Below are positions 1 through 5,703 of a stretch of DNA of 9,250 bases, one piece after another. The notes below the pieces were generated by a model. That model did no database searches and was not told the DNA's origin. It saw nothing but the letters and a program-made list of their open reading frames with translations. Origin of the DNA: DATAYF01 sp036272735 (GTDB lineage Bacteria; Chloroflexota; Ktedonobacteria; Ktedonobacterales; Ktedonobacteraceae); NCBI GenBank assembly GCA_036272735.1, contig DATAYF010000030.1, positions 1 to 9,250 on the forward strand, in the 5' to 3' direction. Numbering within the stretch: the first letter of the stretch is position 1; each line of letters starts with the position of its first letter. Position numbers and translations under genes: made by a program.

Positions 1-73
1 TACCCCCCTACTCTTTATAACAAAGCCAGAAATGTAAAAATCAGCCAGTTGAAAGCATCAACAACCTCATTGA
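1..73. other. Non-coding end of window downstream of the APC permease
   Basis: No gene is visible here. On the minus strand, just after the permease stop, a small stem (arms 48-52 and 58-62, five-base loop) is followed after seven bases by a short T run. It could be a weak terminator, but the stem is short and AT-rich, so I do not call one. Confidence 0.35.
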
Positions 74-1996
74 TTACGCTTCTTCTGTGGGGAGCTCTTG
101 GCTTGATGCTGCTGGTGTAGATTTTTGACGGGACTGGCCACGATTGGTACCACGCCTTTGGCGCGGCTCCTTCGGCTGGTCAGCTTGCGGCACTTTCCCG
201 TTTTCTTCTACCATGCTTGGCGTCGGCGTTTTCAGCTTTTCCAACGCTTCGATTCGCGTTTGGGCCGCCTGCAATTGCTCCCTAACTTCACTTATCTGCT
301 CTAATGCTTGCTTCAGTTGTGCCTCTAGAGTTGCCACTTTCTCCTCAGATAGTGTCTTCTCAGCCTCTAGAGTTGCCGCCATCTCTGAAGGTGGCTTCTC
401 CTCAGCTTCTAGAGCTGACAGCTTTTCGGCAACAGCTAAGGCTGCTGCCTTCTCTTCTGCTTCTGGCGGGGCTGGCTCCTCCTCTGCTGCTGTGCTCGTG
501 GATGTATCAGAAGAGGGAATAGATGTATCAGAAGAGGGAATATAGGAATAGTCTTCCTCTCCACCTTCCACATACACTTTGCTAGCCTGCGCGAGTTGTT
601 CGGGCGCTCGTGCTTGCAGCAGGGCAACGATGATAGCGCCGATAATCAGCCAGGCCAACACAACCGGACCAGCATAGCCCAATGGGGCTGCTGGTATCGG
701 AGAAAACTGGTAATACACCACGGCGAGCAAGACAATCAGCGGCAGAACCGGTACAATGATGTGACGCAATACGTTGAACTCATCTCTGTGCTGCTTCAAG
801 TAGAATACTGGTACCGAAATGCACGTCAGGATGTAGACCAGCAGGATCGGCAGGATAAGGATCGTTCCCAACAATGCAAATGCTGTACTTGGCGTGTAGA
901 GGAAGCCGGGTACAAGCGCGCAGACCAGGGCGACAATCATCGTTAAGAAGATGGCAACGTCTGGTGTATTCCAGCGGTTGACACGCGCGAAGATGGTGGG
1001 CAGCGTTTTGATACGTGCCATCGCGTAGATTACGCGACTGGCAGCGTTCACACCAGCATTGGCATTGGCCAGGGCGCTATTGAGGATTACCAGGATTACC
1101 AGAAACTGGAAAGGTCCCCATACGCGCTGAGCCATCGTGCCCCAGGGGTTGGCGTCATTCGCGTACGTAGCAATATGGGCGGGTCCCCAACCAACGACGG
1201 CAGCATAGCTACAAAGCACATAGAAAATGCCGATACAAATGGCCGCCAGGAATACCGCCCTTGGCACAATCTGACGTGGATTACGCGATTCTTCAGCAAG
1301 CGCCGCTGACGATTCAAAACCAGCAAATGACACGAAGACGAAGATCATGCCCACGAACACGCCTTGTAGTCCACCCAGACCAGGCATGGCGCTATGCGCG
1401 GGATTGAACGCACCAGCCGTATTGCTGTTGCCAGCAGTGGCAATGAGCCAGATCGAGAGCACCGTAAACAGGCCAACCTCAATGGCTCCCATGATCACAC
1501 CGGCGTCGGCAGAAATTTTAATCCCAAAGTAGGTCAACGCGAAGACGGCAATGGTGAAGATCACGACCCATGTGTACCATCCCAGGGAAAGATGGAAGTA
1601 TTGCACGACAAAAGATTCAGCAGTAGGTCCCAATACCAGAAGTTGGAATGGCACGATCAGCAGGTACGCCAGATTAAACGACCAGCCGGTCATCCAACCT
1701 GCCTGCACGCCCAGCGCATTACTTACGTAGGTAAAATATCCGCCAGCCGAAGGTAGATACTTCGCGAGCGCACCGATGTTGAGCGCGATCAACGCACACA
1801 CGACAAGCGCGATGAGGGCCGCCAGTGGCAGCGTAATTCCGGTGGCAGGCAGCGCTGGACTCAGGCTAAAAGCGACGGCCGATGCTGGTGCCATGGTAGT
1901 GATCGATTGGAAAAGTACACCGGGCAAGCCAATCGAGCCGTGTCGCAACGAATTTTGTTCCGGGGATACGACGGAAACTTCCGTCTCAAGAGACAT
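74..1996 (-). CDS. APC-family amino acid permease with long coiled-coil C-terminal tail
   Basis: This 640-residue inner-membrane protein should move an amino acid or amine by proton symport or exchange, as APC-superfamily carriers do; the substrate cannot be read from sequence. Residues about 30-461 hold roughly 12 hydrophobic segments. The typical TM6 region is present around residues 220-247 (a GFESS motif, then LAEESRNPR and IPRA-like residues). The core alone is normal family length (about 460 residues). The extra tail (about 470-640) has an acidic Ser/Thr-rich part with a duplicated IPSSDTS heptapeptide, a coiled coil at about 512-588 with 14-residue repeats starting LEAE, and a basic RQRRG/NRGQSRQK end. 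The ATG at 1996 is chosen because AAGGAG lies five bases upstream; an upstream in-frame extension to 2143 runs through the intergenic hairpin and lacks permease features. It lies 153 bp downstream of a second APC permease on the same strand. Confidence 0.9.
   Translation of the reverse strand: MSLETEVSVVSPEQNSLRHGSIGLPGVLFQSITTMAPASAVAFSLSPALPATGITLPLAALIALVVCALIALNIGALAKYLPSAGGYFTYVSNALGVQAGWMTGWSFNLAYLLIVPFQLLVLGPTAESFVVQYFHLSLGWYTWVVIFTIAVFALTYFGIKISADAGVIMGAIEVGLFTVLSIWLIATAGNSNTAGAFNPAHSAMPGLGGLQGVFVGMIFVFVSFAGFESSAALAEESRNPRQIVPRAVFLAAICIGIFYVLCSYAAVVGWGPAHIATYANDANPWGTMAQRVWGPFQFLVILVILNSALANANAGVNAASRVIYAMARIKTLPTIFARVNRWNTPDVAIFLTMIVALVCALVPGFLYTPSTAFALLGTILILPILLVYILTCISVPVFYLKQHRDEFNVLRHIIVPVLPLIVLLAVVYYQFSPIPAAPLGYAGPVVLAWLIIGAIIVALLQARAPEQLAQASKVYVEGGEEDYSYIPSSDTSIPSSDTSTSTAAEEEPAPPEAEEKAAALAVAEKLSALEAEEKPPSEMAATLEAEKTLSEEKVATLEAQLKQALEQISEVREQLQAAQTRIEALEKLKTPTPSMVEENGKVPQADQPKEPRQRRGTNRGQSRQKSTPAASSQELPTEEA
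321..419 (-). repeat. Three 15-bp repeats with exact 42-bp period in the permease tail
   Basis: Copies begin at 321, 363 and 405. The first two are identical over 15 bases and the third differs at a few positions. The 42-bp spacing equals 14 codons, or two coiled-coil heptads, and encodes the recurring LEAE segment. The pattern suggests the coiled coil grew by internal duplication. Confidence 0.75.
501..542 (-). repeat. Perfect 21-bp tandem duplication (IPSSDTS x2)
   Basis: Bases 501-521 and 522-542 are identical. The unit is seven codons, so gain or loss of a copy keeps the reading frame. It lies in the acidic Ser/Thr-rich linker between the last membrane helix and the coiled coil of the permease. 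Confidence 0.9.
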
Positions 1997-2001
1997 AATG
2001 A

Positions 2002-2007
2002 CTCCTT
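2002..2007 (-). promoter_or_regulatory. Ribosome binding site deciding the permease start at 1996
   Basis: AAGGAG on the minus strand is five bases upstream of the ATG at 1996. It selects this start over the longer in-frame reading that begins at 2143. Confidence 0.8.
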
Positions 2008-2101
2008 TTCTTCGCCAGAAGGTCAACAAAGAAAATACATGATGGAAAGAGTTGCATAGCACGGTACTCTTCCCACCATTCTGAAAAAATTTATGAATAC
2101 A

Positions 2102-2133
2102 GCCCTGACACTCCTTTCGTAGGAGCACAGGGC
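2102..2133 (-). other. Stem-loop between the two permease genes
   Basis: GCCCTG (2102-2107) pairs with CAGGGC (2128-2133), and CTCCT (2111-2115) pairs with AGGAG (2121-2125). A small internal loop separates the two helices and the apical loop is five bases. On the minus strand it follows the upstream permease stop by 16 bases and precedes the downstream permease start by about 105 bases. A run of six T comes only 11 bases after the stem, so a classic intrinsic terminator is doubtful. A leader structure, attenuator or processing site is equally possible. Confidence 0.55.
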
Positions 2134-2149
2134 GGATTCGCAACGTACA

Positions 2150-3625
2150 TTACTGCATACTGTTCTCAGCGGCGTAGGTCTGGTCCTGCCAGGCCGCATC
2201 GCTGGTGGCGAATACGCTAGCAATGAAGGATATCACCAGGCTGGCAGCCGTGAGTAAGAGCACGTAAAGTAACCACTGCTGGTTAGAAATTAACGTCGGT
2301 ACCTGGCTGAAGAACAGGGTCACCAGGAATGCCACTACGGAAGCAATCGGAGCCACGATCATACAGAACCAGAGTACCGGCATAGAAAAAATGCGATGCT
2401 GATGAAACCAGGCGGGATCACGTCGATATATGATAAAGAGATCAATGAATAAGAAGCCGCTGGAAATGGCCCACAATAAGGTCAGGGTTGATAGACTCAA
2501 CGCCTGGATTTCGGCCCCCAGGTTTTGCGGATTTGCAATGGGTATGACATAGGGAAAGAGGAACAGCAACAGGGCAAATATTACGGAAATGACCGTCTGA
2601 AAAATGACCGCTCTGGAAGGAACGCGATATTTATTCAGTTTGCTCAGTGAAATCGGTAGTCGTCGATCAATACTTGCGGTCATTAGCAGGCGTGCGAAAA
2701 TTGTACTCATTAGCGCAACAAAAATGGGGAAGAATGCCAGCACACAGACGATGGCAACGTCTCCGACGATGGGGCCGAACATTTTGGTAATGATGTCGAT
2801 CACCGCGAAACTTCCCAGCGTAGCCGTTTGCGGACCCTCTACCACCATCAGCGCAATGGTCAAAATCATATAGGCCGCGATCACACCTATGCTACCCCAG
2901 AACAGGGTTCGCGGGTTGTGAAAGCCCGATTTCGTTTCACCGGCCATAACGATAGGCACATCTGCGCCAAGATACGCGAGGATCACCGCCCCGAAGAGAG
3001 GCAGGTTGCTCACATTAACCGCCCAGTCTTGCGAAGTGTTAAAGCTTGTCATGCTGTGATGCCCGGTCAGCAGCCAGATGACGGCCCCAATACCTAGCAA
3101 TGCAACCACTCCGTAGGTCAATGGTGCGGTTATTTTGACTAAATTCATGATCGTACGCGCGGGCTGTAGAGCAATAATACCAGCTACGATGATCATGACA
3201 ATCAAGGCCAGCCCTTGCTGCCAGGGTAGCGTCAGCCAGTTAGCATGCAGGGCCTGGATAAAGGTCAGGGCAATACTTAGTGCACCAACGGTCGCGAGAA
3301 TACCCGGTACCCAGAACAGCACCGATGCGAAAAAGCTCCAAAACCCACCTAGCGCCTTGTGCGTCCAGGTGTAGGTTGAACCTTCATGCGGAAACATCAC
3401 GCTGAGTTGGCTGACCGCTACTACCGTGGGCAGGAAAAAGACAACCGCGCCAACCACCCAGTAGAGGAGCGATACTGCTCCGGCCGAGATGGTGCCAATC
3501 GGGTTGGAGATAAAGAACATGATCATCAAAAATGACCATGTCATATCGGTATTACTGAGCACTTGTGGTAACGCCTTCCGTACATAATCTTCGGAAGGAA
3601 GTGCTATATTGCGCCATGTTTTCAT
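2150..3625 (-). CDS. APC-family amino acid permease
   Basis: This 491-residue integral membrane protein is predicted to be a secondary amino acid or amine transporter of the APC superfamily; the substrate is unknown. About 12 hydrophobic segments are visible, starting near residues 31-50 and ending near 450-472. Family-like features include the TM1 region with small residues (ISNPIGTISAG, 39-49), the FPHEGSTYTWTHKALG stretch after TM2 (78-93), and the TM6 segment YLGADVPIVMAGE followed by an NPR motif (218-239). There is no extra tail, in contrast to its neighbour. The ATG at 3625 is preferred because GAGGAA lies seven bases upstream; the frame stays open to 3691, but those residues are not permease-like. 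It is the first gene of the minus-strand pair and reads away from the pseudokinase operon. The two permeases may be co-transcribed, but the 153-bp gap with a stem-loop leaves this open. Confidence 0.9.
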   Translation of the reverse strand: MKTWRNIALPSEDYVRKALPQVLSNTDMTWSFLMIMFFISNPIGTISAGAVSLLYWVVGAVVFFLPTVVAVSQLSVMFPHEGSTYTWTHKALGGFWSFFASVLFWVPGILATVGALSIALTFIQALHANWLTLPWQQGLALIVMIIVAGIIALQPARTIMNLVKITAPLTYGVVALLGIGAVIWLLTGHHSMTSFNTSQDWAVNVSNLPLFGAVILAYLGADVPIVMAGETKSGFHNPRTLFWGSIGVIAAYMILTIALMVVEGPQTATLGSFAVIDIITKMFGPIVGDVAIVCVLAFFPIFVALMSTIFARLLMTASIDRRLPISLSKLNKYRVPSRAVIFQTVISVIFALLLFLFPYVIPIANPQNLGAEIQALSLSTLTLLWAISSGFLFIDLFIIYRRDPAWFHQHRIFSMPVLWFCMIVAPIASVVAFLVTLFFSQVPTLISNQQWLLYVLLLTAASLVISFIASVFATSDAAWQDQTYAAENSMQ

Positions 3626-3632
3626 GAAATAT

Positions 3633-3638
3633 TTCCTC
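3633..3638 (-). promoter_or_regulatory. Ribosome binding site of the upstream permease
   Basis: GAGGAA on the minus strand lies seven bases before the ATG at 3625. It supports that start over the in-frame extension to 3691. Confidence 0.7.
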
Positions 3639-3750
3639 GATGAACAACAAAGATTGCCATATCGTTCGCGGAAGCAATATCTGCCCCTCAACCTAATGTT
3701 CCTGTGTAGCTTCCTTGCTCATTCTTACCATGTGAGAGCAAGCAAGTTAA

Positions 3751-3783
3751 GCATACACGAATGTGTATGCGGTTACACGTGTA
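3751..3783. promoter_or_regulatory. Two adjacent palindromes, candidate operators
   Basis: Bases 3751-3770 form a perfect inverted repeat with 8-base arms (GCATACAC / GTGTATGC) around GAAT. Bases 3774-3783 are a perfect 10-base palindrome. Both use TACAC and GTGTA half-sites. They lie about 125-160 bp upstream of the permease start at 3625, and a possible minus-strand -10 (TATGCT, 3750-3755) overlaps the first. Dimeric repressor or activator sites are the simplest reading; no regulator gene is present in the window. Confidence 0.5.
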
Positions 3784-3968
3784 TAGCAAAAAAAGGCTAC
3801 TCTGGGCGCCGAGGGTTTTAAATTTAGAAACCCACAAAAATATTAGTAAGCAGAATATTCCAGCGCATTTCGACTTAAAGAAAAATACTACGTTATTCGA
3901 GAAATATAACGGGTACGATGGATGCGCCGGATACGTAAAAAACGTTTGTATTGATAAGAATAATTGGC

Positions 3969-3989
3969 GAAGGGCTTGACAAGTGCTTC
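3969..3989. promoter_or_regulatory. 21-bp dyad overlapping the -35 box, candidate operator
   Basis: GAAG (3969-3972) and CTTG (3975-3978) mirror CAAG (3980-3983) and CTTC (3986-3989) around a central A at 3979. Eight of ten arm positions match; only the two-base steps at 3973-3974 and 3984-3985 do not. The -35 hexamer TTGACA (3976-3981) is inside the dyad, so a bound protein would be expected to compete with RNA polymerase. Confidence 0.55.
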
Positions 3990-4004
3990 ATAAAAAAATA
4001 TAGT
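3976..4004 (+). promoter_or_regulatory. Sigma-70/SigA-type promoter of the pseudokinase-MCP operon
   Basis: TTGACA (3976-3981), a 17-base spacer and TATAGT (3999-4004) match the housekeeping consensus at 11 of 12 positions. Transcription would start near 4011 and leave a leader of about 130 bases before the pseudokinase start at 4141. Confidence 0.75.
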
Positions 4005-4130
4005 CCAGATAAATAGAAATCTTGTGTTGCAAAAAGATGATAAATAAATTCGGCAAAGGACAGTGTTTTCTGCACTCCCACCACTTTAGCTGAAATTTGC
4101 AATGCACGATAAGTCCCGATACAGCAGATC

Positions 4131-4136
4131 AGGGGG
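4131..4136 (+). promoter_or_regulatory. Ribosome binding site deciding the pseudokinase start at 4141
   Basis: AGGGGG ends four bases before the ATG at 4141. The earlier in-frame ATG at 4102 has no purine-rich site in front of it, so the start immediately before the zinc-ribbon cysteines is preferred. Confidence 0.65.
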
Positions 4137-4140
4137 ATTT

Positions 4141-5670
4141 ATGCGCTGCCCACGTTGTCAACGTGAGGTGGAACAGAACAGTGCTTACTGTATGTTTTGT
4201 GGTATGGATTTTTCTAATCATGCAAAAATTCACTCACCACAGCTTGTTTCCGGCAATCTGGCACCATCGTTTTCTCGCCAGCAACAACTGGAACCTGCAC
4301 CTCTATCTCAACCTGCACGCCAGTCTCGTACTACGGGGCCCGTGCAAGAGCGTCCTGAGCGTCCTGAGCGTCCTCAACCAGAAGCAAGCGGTGCGCGTAT
4401 TTCTGGCGTTGAGCCGCTTGCTTCTGGCACAAGATTATTTAGCAACCACTATCAACTTTCCCTACGTGAAGAAGTGCAGCAGTGGGGTGAAGGATCGTAC
4501 GAAACGTGGTGGACAGCGTTACAAGATCCAGACGGTAAAAAAACTTCGGTACGCGTCAGCGAAATGGTCTTTTCTGCCGGGTCTTCGCAGGTCCTACAAA
4601 CATCGTTACGCACTGCAATGCGCGCTCTGGTGCAGATGAATGTGGGGTTGATCGATGTATTTAGAGAATATCAACGCAATTTTTTCGTTTTTCGGATGGA
4701 CCCACCAGGCGAAACGCTGCTGGCTGCACGCCAACGTGAAAGAACCTTGCTGGGCGAGCAAGAGATGATCGGTATCTGCCTGCAACTGGTCGAGCAGCTC
4801 AAAAACTTCGCCGCAAAATCGTTCACACATGGTCTGATCCGCCCCGAACATGTTTATTTGACAGCCGCCGGCTCTGTCGAACTGACACATTTCTCACTGA
4901 TGATTGCCAGCCAGGCCGGGCAGTTTGTGAGCGACACAGACCCGGCCAGCGTGCCGTACGCTGCTCCCGAGTTCCTTGCAGGGGATATCAGCCCGCGTAG
5001 TGATCTCTACTCTTTGCTCGCCACAGCCTACCACATGGTGACGGGGTACATGCCCACACCAGACGCGACACGCGAACAAGGAGTTTGGCCGCCTCGACAG
5101 CGCAACGCGAACCTTTCGCCTGCGTTCGAGGCCCTACTGGTCAAAGGATTGCACCCCTCGGCTAATCGACGTTACCAATCAGCCGACGAACTGGAGCGCG
5201 ATTTACAACGCCTGGTCGCGGGAAACGAGCAGCCTGCTATGGTGCAACAAACATTGTTGCAGGGTCTCCCCCCGCTGGTTGCGCCATCGCCATCACAACA
5301 GGAACAGACTAATTCGATCAATTTCTCGGCGCCGCGTTATCAAGCCAATTCGGGCAATCTCTCAGCATCACATTATCCTGCCAATTTGCTGGATGCCCCG
5401 ACGCAAAGCTATCAAGCGAATCCGGTCAGTGTCCCAGGGCCGCGTTATCAAGCAGGCTCCACGCCAACAATAAATACATCTATTGCCAACGAGATGCAAT
5501 CAACGTTTGCGTCGCTGGCTCCCTCGCCTGATCAGTTTGCATTACAAGGTCGCGCATTGTTGCCTTCACCGGAGCAACTGCCGCCAATGGCTAACAGTAA
5601 CTATGGGTTACAGACGGCGCTCTGGTTGGGTCTTATTTTCGTCGTCTTTGTGATCATGGTGGTTGTTTAA
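4141..5670 (+). CDS. Zinc-ribbon, tail-anchored protein with degenerate kinase-like domain (probable pseudokinase)
   Basis: This 509-residue protein starts with a zinc ribbon (Cys3, Cys6, Cys17, Cys20). A Pro/Gln-rich linker with a triple ERP repeat follows (70-78), then a Ser/Thr-kinase fold at about 102-360, a repetitive linker (about 361-490) and a C-terminal membrane helix (493-509). Kinase hallmarks that remain are a glycine-loop-like GEGSY (116-120), YAAPEFLAG (273-281), the helix-F Asp288 in SDLYSL, and the C-lobe RRYQSADEL end. Catalytic motifs are broken: HRDLKPxN reads HGLIRPEH (230-237), DFG reads HFS (250-252), and the VAIK lysine position reads as Ser or Arg (137-140). Phosphotransfer is therefore unlikely, and a scaffold or ligand-sensing role is inferred. 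With the helix at the extreme C-terminus, the rest should face the cytoplasm. It is first in an operon, 33 bp before an MCP-like receptor gene. A start at 4102 would add 13 residues. Confidence 0.85.
   Translation: MRCPRCQREVEQNSAYCMFCGMDFSNHAKIHSPQLVSGNLAPSFSRQQQLEPAPLSQPARQSRTTGPVQERPERPERPQPEASGARISGVEPLASGTRLFSNHYQLSLREEVQQWGEGSYETWWTALQDPDGKKTSVRVSEMVFSAGSSQVLQTSLRTAMRALVQMNVGLIDVFREYQRNFFVFRMDPPGETLLAARQRERTLLGEQEMIGICLQLVEQLKNFAAKSFTHGLIRPEHVYLTAAGSVELTHFSLMIASQAGQFVSDTDPASVPYAAPEFLAGDISPRSDLYSLLATAYHMVTGYMPTPDATREQGVWPPRQRNANLSPAFEALLVKGLHPSANRRYQSADELERDLQRLVAGNEQPAMVQQTLLQGLPPLVAPSPSQQEQTNSINFSAPRYQANSGNLSASHYPANLLDAPTQSYQANPVSVPGPRYQAGSTPTINTSIANEMQSTFASLAPSPDQFALQGRALLPSPEQLPPMANSNYGLQTALWLGLIFVVFVIMVVV
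4348..4374 (+). repeat. 9-bp repeat x3 (Glu-Arg-Pro)
   Basis: Three tandem copies of a nine-base unit encode ERP three times in the linker between the zinc ribbon and the kinase-like domain. The reading frame survives copy-number change. Confidence 0.8.
5338..5457 (+). repeat. Four degenerate 36-bp (12-residue) repeats in the pseudokinase linker
   Basis: Tyr codons at 5338, 5374, 5410 and 5446 are exactly 36 bp apart, each followed by a (Q/P)-A-(N/G) motif: YQAN, YPAN, YQAN, YQAG. The remaining positions of each unit have diverged and are rich in Ser, Pro and Ala. It lies between the kinase-like domain and the membrane anchor and looks like a flexible spacer that grew by duplication. Confidence 0.75.
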
Positions 5671-5703
5671 TCGGTCGGGTAATTCACACGGGAGTAGAGA
5701 TTT

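Larger units (their letters stand above)
3626..4140. other. AT-rich divergent intergenic region
   Basis: This stretch separates the minus-strand permeases from the plus-strand pseudokinase operon. I see no convincing coding sequence; the short open frames lack ribosome binding sites and recognisable content. It holds palindromes on the permease side and a strong plus-strand promoter with a dyad on the operon side, listed separately. A looser inverted repeat (CTTGCTC at 3714-3720, GAGCAAG at 3736-3742) also lies in the likely permease leader. Confidence 0.7.

Noticed and set aside
2102..2133. Guanidine-II (mini-ykkC) riboswitch, suggested by the ACGA in the hairpin loop
   Set aside because: That class needs two hairpins with ACGR tetraloops close together; only one is present and its loop is five bases.
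1997..2143. N-terminal extension of the tailed permease to an upstream in-frame start
   Set aside because: The added 49 residues run through the intergenic stem-loop and lack permease features, and a good AAGGAG site fits the ATG at 1996.
4102..4140. Earlier start for the pseudokinase at 4102
   Set aside because: There is no ribosome binding site before 4102, while AGGGGG sits just before the ATG at 4141, which directly precedes the zinc-ribbon cysteines.
3626..4140. A CRISPR array, tRNA or other structured RNA gene in the large intergenic region
   Set aside because: No regularly spaced repeats, cloverleaf or conserved RNA motif could be seen; only palindromes and a promoter are supported.
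4097..4639. A 180-codon open frame on the plus strand overlapping the pseudokinase
   Set aside because: It overlaps a well-supported gene in another frame, and its translation shows no domain, no ribosome binding site and no regular composition.
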